This document shows positions 1 to 7,791 of a DNA stretch of 51,858 nt, piece by piece. How positions within the stretch are numbered: position 1 is the stretch's first letter; every line of letters starts with the position of its first letter. Location: contig JAAZZE010000010.1 in the NCBI GenBank assembly GCA_014239255.1, forward strand, positions 1 to 51,858, written 5' to 3'. The notes under the pieces are model-generated. The model did no database searches, was not told where the DNA came from, and saw nothing but the letters and a program-made list of their open reading frames with translations. Source of the DNA: Gammaproteobacteria bacterium (GTDB lineage Bacteria > Pseudomonadota > Gammaproteobacteria > Arenicellales > UBA868). The translations under genes and the position numbers were made by a program.

Positions 1-211
1 GAAGCCACCTTCTTGTTGCGCGATGTAACCTACTTTTGTCGTACTCTGGTTCCAGCAGTGGGATGGAGGGGAGTGGAACTTCGTTTCCGATTGGATCGAG
101 CCGCTCGACGATATAACTCGTCCAATGATCGAGGCCTCTGCCGCTGCGTATGCAAAAGAGAAGGGCATTACGCCCCGCTCTGGCATGTCAATGGGTTCGG
201 ACTGCGGTTAA
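1..211 (+). pseudogene. LivK-like substrate-binding protein, 3' end (partial, frame interrupted)
   Basis: The frame that ends with TAA at 209-211 reads WDGGEWNFVSDWIEP, then a stretch ending YAKEKGITPR and a short tail. This closely resembles the carboxy terminus of periplasmic branched-chain-amino-acid-type ABC binding proteins, and a LivF gene follows 26 bases later, which fits a transporter operon. The same frame has a TAA at 26-28, so the protein cannot be read back to the window edge in one frame. Either a frameshift or a sequencing error lies near base 30, or the gene is genuinely broken. The rest of the gene lies outside the window. The family call is from C-terminal similarity only. 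Confidence 0.5.
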
Positions 212-237
212 CGTTAACCAGTACAGGCCAGAGTCTC

Positions 238-1065
238 ATGGAAGCAACCTTGAACGAAAAAGCAGCAACGCTGCTAAGTGTGAACAACATTGAGGTTGTA
301 TATGACCATGTCATTTTGGTTCTAAAAGGTGTATCTCTCGAGGTTCCCGAGGGGGGCATTGTTGCCCTCCTCGGGGCCAACGGAGCGGGTAAGACAACTA
401 CGCTCAAATCGATATCCAATCTGCTGATGGCCGAGCGCGGCGACATTACCAAGGGAACCATTGAGTTTCGCGGTGAATCTATTCAGGGTCTCTCAGCTAA
501 CCAGTTGGTGAAGCGTGGGGTGATTCAGGTTATGGAGGGTCGCCGTTGCTTTGAGCATTTGACCGTAGAGGAAAACCTTCTGACTGGAGCGTTTACACGT
601 ACCGATGGCGCGTCTTCGATCCGAGCGGATCTGGAGCTGGTTTATGGTTACTTCCCACGCCTCAAGGATCGGCGCAGCAGCACCTCTGGTTATACCTCTG
701 GTGGGGAGCAGCAGATGACAGCAGTGGGGCGGGCTTTGATGGCCCGGCCGAAAATGATACTGCTTGATGAACCTTCGATGGGCTTGGCACCGACTTTGGT
801 TGAAGAAATCTGCGAAATCATGCAGCAGCTTAATCAAAAAGAGCAGGTCACTTTCCTATTGGCAGAGCAAAACACCAATATGGCGCTGCGTTACTGTCAT
901 TATGGTTATATTCTTGAAAATGGCCGAGTCGTCATGGATGGCGACGCCAAAACTTTGCTGGATAACCAGGACGTAAAGGAGTTTTATCTTGGGGTTAGCG
1001 GTGGAGAAAGAAAGAGTTTCAGGAACGTAAAACATTATCGTCGAAGAAAGCGCTGGTTGAGTTAG
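238..1065 (+). CDS. livF: Branched-chain-type ABC transporter ATP-binding protein (LivF family)
   Basis: A 275-residue ATPase subunit of a HAAT-family importer, acting on the cytoplasmic face with LivH/LivM permeases that are not in the window. Walker A is GANGAGKT at residues 46-53, the signature is SGGEQQM and Walker B is MILLDEPSMGL. I chose the ATG at 238 because the longer open frame from 13 runs in another frame through the end of the upstream binding-protein gene. The C-terminal extension ends in a basic YRRRKRWL-like tail, a feature of LivF proteins that sit beside AMP-forming acyl-CoA ligases, and such a ligase follows 85 bases downstream. The substrate is unknown. The ligase and ureohydrolase neighbours suggest an organic acid or guanidino acid rather than plain leucine. 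Confidence 0.88.
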   Translation: MEATLNEKAATLLSVNNIEVVYDHVILVLKGVSLEVPEGGIVALLGANGAGKTTTLKSISNLLMAERGDITKGTIEFRGESIQGLSANQLVKRGVIQVMEGRRCFEHLTVEENLLTGAFTRTDGASSIRADLELVYGYFPRLKDRRSSTSGYTSGGEQQMTAVGRALMARPKMILLDEPSMGLAPTLVEEICEIMQQLNQKEQVTFLLAEQNTNMALRYCHYGYILENGRVVMDGDAKTLLDNQDVKEFYLGVSGGERKSFRNVKHYRRRKRWLS

Positions 1066-1150
1066 TAGCGTCTCAGTCTGTGTTCGTGAACTCGGGCCGC
1101 ATGTCACCCCAATTGTTCAAATACAAGCAACATCAAACCCCAAGATTAAG

Positions 1151-2395
1151 ATGGGCGAGTACTACGACGCTCTAGAAACACGCGATGCGGCACAGCGTGA
1201 GGCCGAGCAATTTGAGTTATTGCGCGAGCAATTACGCTATGCCAAGCGTGAAGTTCCGGCTTATACGGCTTTGCTTGGGGAAGTTAATCCTGATGCCGTT
1301 AGTGTACGTGATGCCCTTGCAAAACTGCCGGTAACGCGCAAGTCGGAGTTGGCACAAGCGCAGGCAGACAGCCCGCCACTGGGTGGATACTGCGCGCTTT
1401 CTGGCCATACTTTGCCTCGAGTTTTTTCCTCACCGGGTGGGATTTTTGAGCCCCAAGGCACAGGTAGCGATTTCTGGCGTACAGCGCGAGCATTGTATGC
1501 GGCTGGGTGTCGGGAAGGGGATCTGTTACATAACACCTTCTCTTATCATTTTACGCCAGCTGGGTTCATGCTCGAAGGCGGGGCTCATGCGTTGGGATGC
1601 ACGGTGTTTCCGGCGGGTACGGGGCAAAGTGAGTTGCAGGTGCGCGCGATAGCACATTTGCGGCCGCGAGCTTATGTCGGGACTCCTTCATTTCTGAAAA
1701 TTCTGCTAGATAAAGCCGACGAGATGGGAGTATCGCTTTCTCCCCTGACTATTGGACTGGTCTCGGGCGAGGCCTTGCCCACAAGTTTGCGTGAGGAGTT
1801 GGCGACTAAAGGTGTTCACGTACTGCAGGCCTATGCGACAGCGGATGTGGGTTTGATCGGTTACGAATCCCCGGCCCGCGAAGGCTTAATTCTAGATGAG
1901 CAAGTGCTGGTAGAGATTGTCCGCCCCGGAACGGGTGATCCGGTAGCACCAGGCGAGGTGGGTGAGGTGCTGGTGACTACGCTTCAGCCGGGATACCCAT
2001 TGATCCGCTTTGCCACCGGGGATCTTTCTGCGTTTATGGAGGGTGTCAGCGGCTGTGGCCGTACCAACCAGCGCATCAAAGGATGGATGGGGCGGGCCGA
2101 CCAGACTGCCAAAGTCCGGGGCATGTTTGTGCATCCCTCACAGATTGCCCAGGTTGCTTCTCGCCATCAGGCAATCACCCGGGCTCGGTTGGTTATTGAG
2201 CGTGCCGACAATGCTGACAAGATGACTTTGCACTGTGAATTGACCGCAGGTGCTGAGCACTCTCCAGCACTTACCGATGATATTGCTATTAGTATTCGAG
2301 AGGTTTGCAAGTTACGTGGCGAGGTAGAGTTCTTTTTGCAGGGCGCTTTGCCTAATGACGGCAAGGTTATTGATGATCTGCGACCATTGGGTTGA
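1151..2395 (+). CDS. Phenylacetate-CoA ligase-like AMP-dependent acyl-CoA ligase (PaaK family)
   Basis: A 414-residue member of the ANL adenylate-forming superfamily, PaaK branch. These enzymes activate a carboxylic acid with ATP and join it to CoA. The N-terminal part (residues about 15-70) is the usual helical PaaK lead. GGIFEPQGTGSDFWR at about 100 is the nucleotide-binding loop, and YATADVGLIGYE at about 225 and LIRFATGDLS at about 285 match conserved adenylation motifs. Residues 310-414 form the small C-terminal lid. The length is slightly short of typical PaaK (about 430). It lies 85 bases after livF and 204 bases before a ureohydrolase, all on the plus strand. An aryl or acyl substrate brought in by the transporter is likely, but the sequence does not identify it. 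Confidence 0.82.
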   Translation: MGEYYDALETRDAAQREAEQFELLREQLRYAKREVPAYTALLGEVNPDAVSVRDALAKLPVTRKSELAQAQADSPPLGGYCALSGHTLPRVFSSPGGIFEPQGTGSDFWRTARALYAAGCREGDLLHNTFSYHFTPAGFMLEGGAHALGCTVFPAGTGQSELQVRAIAHLRPRAYVGTPSFLKILLDKADEMGVSLSPLTIGLVSGEALPTSLREELATKGVHVLQAYATADVGLIGYESPAREGLILDEQVLVEIVRPGTGDPVAPGEVGEVLVTTLQPGYPLIRFATGDLSAFMEGVSGCGRTNQRIKGWMGRADQTAKVRGMFVHPSQIAQVASRHQAITRARLVIERADNADKMTLHCELTAGAEHSPALTDDIAISIREVCKLRGEVEFFLQGALPNDGKVIDDLRPLG

Positions 2396-2599
2396 CGCTT
2401 CCAGGCTCCCCAGATTGTATACCTCAATAACGGATTATCTCTCCCATAAGGCGGGGCTAAACGCTGGCGGTGCTTACGTACTGCTAACGACTGTGCTTGG
2501 TATCCATCCGCCCGTTCCAAAACAGGGCGAAAACTTGTTTCCTGAAGTCGAGCTTCACTACACTAGGGATCTGTCTTTCAACCAAACCTGGACCAGGTA

Positions 2600-3520
2600 G
2601 TGACTGATACCGATATATACGACGATGTTTCCCTTTATGCCAACCTGTTTGGCTATCTTGGCTGTCCCTTGAGCCATGACCCGCTGCACGATAAGGCAGA
2701 TGTGGCTATTCTGGGTGTGCCGTATGATTTAGGTACCTCCGGACGCGCCGGTACTCGTAGTGGTCCGGGTGCGATACGTCAGGCCTCTGGCAATCTTCGT
2801 TGGGAAGAGGCACGCTGGCCGTGGCCCTATGCGCTCGCCGATCACCTCAAGGTTATTGACTGTGGCGATCTTGCTTATGCGCCTGGAGACAGTGCCGGAT
2901 TTACCCAGGTCCTCCAGGATCGGGCCACGGATATTTTGCGATCAGGGAAGACGCTGCTTAGTTTCGGCGGGGATCACTTCATTACTCTGCCGTTGTTGCG
3001 GGCGCATCATGCGGTGCATGGAGAGTTAGCCCTGGTTCACTTTGACGCTCATACCGATACCTATGAGCAGGGGTCCGAATTCGATCATGGCACAATGTTT
3101 CGACGCGCGCCTAGAGAGGGCCTGATCGATACTGATTGCTCAATACAGGTCGGCATCCGGACAGAATACGAATCGTCGACGCACGCCTTTGCCGTGCTCG
3201 ATACTGATTGGGTACACAATTTTGGGCCGGTAAAGGTTGCGCAGGCAATTCGTGACCGGGTGGCCAAGCGCAAGGTTTATCTGACTTTCGATATTGATTG
3301 CCTGGATCCGGCTTTTGCTCCCGGCACCGGCACGCCGGTGGCCGGAGGTCTTTCCAGCAATATGGCGCTGCAGATTTTACGCGGCCTCAAGGGTTTAAAT
3401 ATCGTCGGCATGGATGTAGTCGAGGTGGCGCCGGCTTACGATCAGGCCGAGGTTACCGCACTTGCCGCAGCAACACTGGGTTTAGAAATGCTTTATCTGC
3501 AGGTCGAAAAACTTTCCTGA
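2600..3520 (+). CDS. Agmatinase-family ureohydrolase (copy 1)
   Basis: A 306-residue arginase/agmatinase fold enzyme that hydrolyses a guanidino group to urea plus an amine, using a binuclear metal centre. All expected ligands are present: H126 in GGDHF, D149/H151/D153 in DAHTD, and D231/D233 in DIDCLDP. The conserved E275 in VVEVAPAYD is present too. Translation starts at GTG 2600; no strong ribosome site is visible. Copy 2 at 20349-21308 is clearly homologous over its length. Position after livF and a CoA ligase and before an aminotransferase suggests a role in catabolism of an imported guanidino compound. Agmatine, guanidinobutyrate and guanidinopropionate are all possible substrates, and motifs alone cannot separate them. 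Confidence 0.88.
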   Translation: MTDTDIYDDVSLYANLFGYLGCPLSHDPLHDKADVAILGVPYDLGTSGRAGTRSGPGAIRQASGNLRWEEARWPWPYALADHLKVIDCGDLAYAPGDSAGFTQVLQDRATDILRSGKTLLSFGGDHFITLPLLRAHHAVHGELALVHFDAHTDTYEQGSEFDHGTMFRRAPREGLIDTDCSIQVGIRTEYESSTHAFAVLDTDWVHNFGPVKVAQAIRDRVAKRKVYLTFDIDCLDPAFAPGTGTPVAGGLSSNMALQILRGLKGLNIVGMDVVEVAPAYDQAEVTALAAATLGLEMLYLQVEKLS

Positions 3521-3846
3521 GGCCACAAGGTTTTCGCCAATAGGGCTTTCGACCTGACCAGGAAGTTAAAGGCGCTGCAGTTCGGAGCCAGAGGTTTTCT
3601 ATTTAGGCTCTCATACCCTTATAGATTACCCAGCGCCTTCGCGGATATCAATAATCCACTTATCTGCACTTGGGCTGTTGTTAAAGCGTTCTAACTCCAG
3701 TTTATCTACCGGGGTTTACACTGTTAAGCCCCGCTTTGTTGGCGGTATAAGTTTTGACTGATGGCGGTAATCAGTAATTACACTGATCCTTGTGGCTAAA
3801 TTTATCTATCCTTGGGTGCACGAATATTCCGACTTTGGTTAACACC
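3521..3846. other. Intergenic spacer with weak hairpin
   Basis: These 326 bases contain no convincing reading frame. Around 3711-3738 an imperfect inverted repeat (CGGGG ... CCCCG, with TTTA/TTAAG flanks) is followed by TTTGTT and could be a weak terminator for the upstream ureohydrolase. A promoter for the aminotransferase may also lie here, but I see no clear -10/-35 pair. Confidence 0.3.
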
Positions 3847-4998
3847 ATGGATATGCAGAACATCGTCAAGTTGCCCGAGCGTACCCTTATGGGGCCCGGC
3901 CCGTCCGAGATTAACCCACGGGTGTTAGTCGCCCTGTCTCAGCCGGCGATAGGCCACCTCGACCCGGCTTTTATTTCACTGATGGATGAGGTAAAAGACT
4001 TGTTGCGTTATGCTTTTCAGACCAGTAATCGGCTGACCTTTCCCGTATCTGGTCCTGGATCCGCAGGCATGGAGACCTGCTTTGTTAATTTGATAGAACC
4101 GGGGGACAAAGTGATTGTTGCCCGCAACGGCGTATTTGGAACCCGGATGCAGGAGATGGCAAGCCGCGTCGGAGCGCAGGTTGTGACCGTTGACGAGGAA
4201 TGGGGTTATGCGGTGGACCCGGGAAAAATAGAGGATGCGTTAAAGGCGAATCCGGATTCTTGCGCTGTCGCATTTGTTCATGCCGAGACTTCAACGGGCG
4301 CGCTATCAGACGCAAAAACAATTGCTGAGATTGCTCATCGTTACGGCTGTCTTACGATCGTCGATGCCGTGACTTCGCTTGCAGGGTCGCCACTCTATGT
4401 AGATGATTGGGGCCTTGATGCAGTGTACTCCGGCGCACAAAAGTGTCTTTCCTGCGTTGCGGGTATCTCACCTGTCACTATCGGTGATCAGGCGCTGGCA
4501 AAAATGAAGCAGCGAAAATCGCCGGCCCCTACCTGGTTTCACGATTTAGGCTTGATCGATGGCTATTGGTCAGAAGGTGCAACACGCGCCTACCATCACA
4601 CTGCGCCGGTTAACAGCATCTTTGCGTTAACCGAGGCGTTGCGCCTGCTGAAACAAGAGGGGTTGGATCAAGCCTGGGAAAGGCATCAGGAAAACTCGCG
4701 CCGATTAGTCTCGGGTCTGCAAAGCCTGGGCCTCGACATGCTCGTCCAGGATCCAGCGGTCCGGTTACCCCAACTCAATGCCGTGCGTCTACCAGTTGAC
4801 ATCGACGAGACAGCAATCCGCTCGAGATTGCTTAATGAAAAAAATCTGGAAATCGGTGCTGGCCTTGGACCACTTGCGGGAAAAGTGTGGCGTATTGGCC
4901 TTATGGGATATTCCAGCCGCCCGGAGAACGTATCGTTCTGTCTGGACGCCTTAGGTAGGGAATTGGGTGGCGCAATTCAAAATGCCGTTGGCGAGTAG
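3847..4998 (+). CDS. Class V aminotransferase, alanine/serine-glyoxylate type
   Basis: A 383-residue PLP enzyme of the alanine-glyoxylate/serine-glyoxylate aminotransferase group. The early LMGPGPSEINPRV motif, HAETSTGAL at about 145 and the PLP lysine K199 in SGAQKCLSC are diagnostic of the group. The Arg-rich C-terminal part (WRIGLMGYS) fits the substrate carboxylate pocket. I use the ATG at 3847; an upstream start at 3790 would add 19 residues that do not look conserved. The family transfers an amino group between alanine or serine and glyoxylate; relatives include ureidoglycine-glyoxylate aminotransferase. Next to a ureohydrolase it may process the amino product of guanidino hydrolysis, which is inference from position only. 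Confidence 0.85.
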   Translation: MDMQNIVKLPERTLMGPGPSEINPRVLVALSQPAIGHLDPAFISLMDEVKDLLRYAFQTSNRLTFPVSGPGSAGMETCFVNLIEPGDKVIVARNGVFGTRMQEMASRVGAQVVTVDEEWGYAVDPGKIEDALKANPDSCAVAFVHAETSTGALSDAKTIAEIAHRYGCLTIVDAVTSLAGSPLYVDDWGLDAVYSGAQKCLSCVAGISPVTIGDQALAKMKQRKSPAPTWFHDLGLIDGYWSEGATRAYHHTAPVNSIFALTEALRLLKQEGLDQAWERHQENSRRLVSGLQSLGLDMLVQDPAVRLPQLNAVRLPVDIDETAIRSRLLNEKNLEIGAGLGPLAGKVWRIGLMGYSSRPENVSFCLDALGRELGGAIQNAVGE

Positions 4999-5013
4999 GA
5001 AAGACACTTTTAA

Positions 5014-5041
5014 GTAGCCGCATCCCTTCTGGGACTACGGC
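5014..5041. other. Imperfect hairpin after the aminotransferase gene
   Basis: GCCG CATCCC TTCT GGGACTA CGGC folds into a two-part stem with an internal loop, starting 15 bases after the aminotransferase stop. No T run follows, so it is at best a Rho-assisted or weak terminator. The rest of 4999-5279 shows no gene. Confidence 0.3.
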
Positions 5042-5279
5042 GTCGCAACCTAAATCCGCGAGCAGTGCGCCGCCTTTTACCGGGGGCTTCATAACCCTTG
5101 GCGCTTGTTGCTTAGTTTACCAACAAGCTTACAAAGTAATTGAGCGCGCCAGCACCCACTTTCCTCATTTGTTCGAGAACGACCATTTTCTTCGATCCAT
5201 CAATATTGCTAAGTGGCAGATCTGAGCTGCCTGTGGGTCTGATCTGGTAGTGTTTTCCGGGGGGTTACTTTACCGGGAA

Positions 5280-5692
5280 ATGTCCGATGTGGATCGTATC
5301 CGTCAGGTGTTGCAGCAAGCCATTGATCCACTGCTGGCGTGAATGGCGCAGCCATCAGAGGCAGGGGAGGACTTCAATGCAGCGTTGGGGACACTCGAGA
5401 TTCGACTTGCAGGTGCTGCGTTTACTGATGCAGCCGAATCGGAGAACGCGTTTATGGTGGGCCCTGACGTGTTGGTTTATTGGGCGCCGATCGTCGATGA
5501 ACTTAAGTCGTCGGATGAGTCGATCGTGCGCAATTCCATACGTTTTCGCTGGCAGGCGCCACGACGCGAACTGCAAGAAGCGCTAGAACCCGTGTGGGTC
5601 TTGGATTCGCTGGACAACTCAGCGGTCGCGTGCGGGTAGCCGAGACGGGCACGCTAGATCGGGCGTTATTGTTAGTTACAGCGGTAGAATAG
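5280..5692 (+). pseudogene. Small conserved-looking gene broken by an in-frame TGA and a frameshift
   Basis: ATG 5280 opens a frame reading MSDVDRIRQVLQQAIDPLLA, then TGA at 5340-5342, immediately followed in the same frame by ATG 5343 and about 90 coding-like residues (VGPDVLVYWAPIVDEL). After about 5605 the coding character moves to another frame, reading GQLSGRVRVAETGTLDRALL to a TAG at 5690-5692. The pattern suggests one protein of about 135 residues inactivated by a nonsense change (TGG to TGA would restore Trp) and a frameshift. Alternatively 5343-5639 is a genuine 98-residue protein coupled through TGAATG. I do not recognise the family. Confidence 0.35.
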
Positions 5693-5764
5693 GCGACTCA
5701 TTGTTCTACAGGATTTGCACCGCGAATTCTGAACAGATATACCACCTATAGGCTAAGGATAAAG

Positions 5765-6358
5765 ATGTTAAGTGATAAACCAATCAGTCGATACCCGGTA
5801 CCGACTCCAGAAGAACTGCCGGAGGATCTGCGTAACCGTATTCTGGCAGTCCAGGAAAAAGCGGGTTTTGTGCCCAATGTCTTTTTAGCACTTGCTCATC
5901 GGCCAGATGAGTGTCGTGCATTTTTCGACTATCACGATGCGTTGATGCTACGCGAGGGTGGCCTTTCCAAAGCAGAGCGCGAAATGATTGTGGTCTCTAC
6001 TTCAGGCACGAACAATTGTCAGTACTGCGTGGTCGCTCATGGCGCGATCCTGCGCATTTACGCACGCGACCCACTGGTGGCTGACCAGGTCGCGATCAAT
6101 TTCCGCAAAGCAGACATCAGTGCGCGCCAGAAGGCGATGCTGATCTTTGCCGATAAAGTAGCGCGTGATTCGGCTGCCTTGGAAGATTCGGATTACGACA
6201 CTTTGCGAGAACATAACTTTGATGAGGAGGATATCTGGGATATCGGCGCGATTGCCGCGTTTTTTGCCCTGTCCAACCGGATGGCTAATCTTATCGGAAT
6301 GCGCCCGAACGATCAGTTCTACAGCATGGGTCGCCAATCGCGGGAAACCGGTTCATGA
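5765..6358 (+). CDS. AhpD-like peroxidase-related protein (carboxymuconolactone decarboxylase family)
   Basis: A 197-residue alpha-helical protein of the AhpD/CMD superfamily. The redox motif is NCQYCVVAHG, with C85, C88 and H92, and E72 upstream. This is the Glu ... Cys-x-x-Cys-x3-His arrangement that supports thiol peroxidase or disulfide reductase activity in AhpD. The length matches the 'peroxidase-related enzyme' subgroup (about 180-200 residues). Its stop overlaps the next start by four bases (ATGA), so it leads a tightly packed four-gene operon. The likely role is antioxidant defence in the cytoplasm; the physiological electron donor is not shown. Confidence 0.85.
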   Translation: MLSDKPISRYPVPTPEELPEDLRNRILAVQEKAGFVPNVFLALAHRPDECRAFFDYHDALMLREGGLSKAEREMIVVSTSGTNNCQYCVVAHGAILRIYARDPLVADQVAINFRKADISARQKAMLIFADKVARDSAALEDSDYDTLREHNFDEEDIWDIGAIAAFFALSNRMANLIGMRPNDQFYSMGRQSRETGS

Positions 6359-6741
6359 GTTCGCCGCCAGAGGGGTTGCCCTCAATTCGTACTATTGCGA
6401 TGCCTGCGGACGCCAACCCCAATGGCGATATATTTGGTGGTTGGCTGATGGCGCAGATGGATCTGGCGGGTGGAACCTACGCTTTTGGCCTCAGTCGTGG
6501 GCGTGTCACCACGGTGGCAGTAGATGCCATGACCTTTCACTTGCCTGTGCAGGTGGGTGACCAGGTGAGTTGTTATTGCACCACTGAGAAAATTGGTCAC
6601 ACCTCTGTCGCCGTAAAGGTCGAAACCTGGGTCCGACGTCGCGATGGCCAGGGTGAAGAGCGGGTTACCGAGGGCCTGTTCACTTTCGTGGCTATTGATG
6701 CTGCAGGCCGGCCACGGCCAGTCAAGAGAGTTGCCTGCTGA
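6355..6741 (+). CDS. Acyl-CoA thioesterase, YciA-like hotdog fold
   Basis: A 128-residue single hotdog-domain protein. The motif MPADANPNGDIFGGWLM near residues 16-32 is typical of the YciA/BACH branch, where the Asn/Asp of the NxxGDIFGG segment lies in the active site. The following TTVAVDAMTFHLPVQVGD segment is the second conserved block of the family. YciA hydrolyses a broad range of short to long acyl-CoAs. The gene overlaps the AhpD-like gene by four bases and is followed after five bases by a DUF1285 gene, so the genes are co-transcribed. Length is typical. Confidence 0.88.
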   Translation: MSSPPEGLPSIRTIAMPADANPNGDIFGGWLMAQMDLAGGTYAFGLSRGRVTTVAVDAMTFHLPVQVGDQVSCYCTTEKIGHTSVAVKVETWVRRRDGQGEERVTEGLFTFVAIDAAGRPRPVKRVAC

Positions 6742-6746
6742 GTCTC

Positions 6747-7316
6747 GTGGAGTCACCCCAACCCGGTCGATTGGAGCAATTCGCAGCCACCTTGAGCGAT
6801 GCCGGATTGCCGCCATTGACGTCTTGGCAGCCGCCGATAGTGCGGGATATGGACCTCCATATTGCTCGTGATGGAACCTGGCACTATCTAGGTTCGCCAA
6901 TTCAGCGCACACGACTGGTACGCCTATTCTCTAAAGTATTGCGCCGCGAAAATGAAGAATTCTTCCTGGTATCACCACAAGAAAAACTACGCATCCGAGT
7001 TGATGATGCGCCATTCGTTGTGGTTGAGATGGAGCACCTGGGTGATGCTGAAGATCAACGACTGGTTTTTCGCACCAACGTGAATGATGTTGTTGTTGCG
7101 GGGCCGGATCACGCTATCTTTGTTGTGGAGGATTCCGGAACCAAGGAGCCCGCCCCATACATTGGTGTGCGTGACGGTTTGGATGCATTGATATCGCGTG
7201 CAGTGTATTACGAACTTGCCGAAATCGCACGGCCTGCGCCAGCGCCGCGACAGCATATCCTGGGCGTCACAAGTGAAGGATGTTTTTTTGCGTTGGGAAG
7301 TAACTGTGAGTCATAA
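6747..7316 (+). CDS. DUF1285 family protein
   Basis: A 189-residue protein starting at GTG 6747. The segment DMDLHIARDGTWHYLGSPI followed by RLVRLFSKVLRREN and FFLVSPQEKLRIRVDDAPF is the hallmark of DUF1285, a small soluble family of proteobacteria whose biochemical role I cannot state. The length is normal for the family. It sits five bases after the thioesterase gene and its end overlaps the following gene by 11 bases, which implies translational coupling. The last 25 residues (from about 165) show no family-specific feature. Confidence 0.8.
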   Translation: MESPQPGRLEQFAATLSDAGLPPLTSWQPPIVRDMDLHIARDGTWHYLGSPIQRTRLVRLFSKVLRRENEEFFLVSPQEKLRIRVDDAPFVVVEMEHLGDAEDQRLVFRTNVNDVVVAGPDHAIFVVEDSGTKEPAPYIGVRDGLDALISRAVYYELAEIARPAPAPRQHILGVTSEGCFFALGSNCES

Positions 7317-7764
7317 ACAGGTTCTCGAGAAACTGGTCGCCTACCTGCGTGAGGAGGTGCCTATGGTCCGCCAGTTCGATATTTGTTCGGGTGGGGTGGG
7401 TGATTTTGGGTTGGTTCTTGAAGCGCCTCTGGCGATCAATTTTAACGACAAGCGTACCGCCTTCGCCGGCACTCTGGCATCGCTTTGTACATTGTCTGGA
7501 TGGGCTATGACATCTTTAATCTGCGAAACGGCAGACCTTAAGGCGGATATTGCGGCCATTCATAGCGAGATAACTTACGCCAGGCCTTGTACTGAAGAGA
7601 AGGTGCGAGCCACCTGTGCCTGGCCAACCGATGCGCTTGCCACAGCGTTTACCACTGCCTTGGCGAGTCAGGGACGGGCAGAAATCTCGCTTTTGGCCCA
7701 GGTATTGTCGCGAGACAAAGTCGCGGTACGTTTTTCAGGGAAATACATCGCCCGAATGCTTTGA
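7306..7764 (+). CDS. YiiD C-terminal-type putative thioesterase
   Basis: A 152-residue protein that I start at GTG 7306, overlapping the DUF1285 gene by 11 bases; the open frame extends further upstream but would run deep into the previous gene. The sequence resembles the hotdog-like domain found at the C terminus of YiiD/FabY-type proteins. It has a central helix segment (FAGTLASLCTLSGWAMTSL) and ends in the beta strand VAVRFSGKYIARM. Stand-alone copies next to DUF1285 are typical of gammaproteobacteria. Function is predicted to be an acyl-thioester hydrolase. Catalytic residues are not obvious, so the call rests on overall pattern. Confidence 0.68.
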   Translation: MSHKQVLEKLVAYLREEVPMVRQFDICSGGVGDFGLVLEAPLAINFNDKRTAFAGTLASLCTLSGWAMTSLICETADLKADIAAIHSEITYARPCTEEKVRATCAWPTDALATAFTTALASQGRAEISLLAQVLSRDKVAVRFSGKYIARML

Positions 7765-7780
7765 CGATCCGGGCGATGTA
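7744..7780. terminator. 11-bp perfect inverted repeat between convergent genes
   Basis: TACATCGCCCG at 7744-7754 is exactly complementary to CGGGCGATGTA at 7770-7780, with a 15-base loop holding the stop codon of the YiiD-C gene. It lies between convergent genes. On the minus strand the stem is followed by TTTCCC. This is a probable bidirectional terminator, although the T tract is weak on both sides. Confidence 0.55.
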
Positions 7781-7791
7781 GTCGTCGAAGG

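Noticed and set aside
13-237. N-terminal extension of the LivF frame
   Set aside because: This part is an out-of-frame reading of the binding-protein gene end; ABC ATPase similarity starts only after the ATG at 238.
2396-2599. Riboswitch or regulatory RNA before the first ureohydrolase
   Set aside because: No conserved motif or stable stem could be found in the 204-base gap; it looks like plain spacer.
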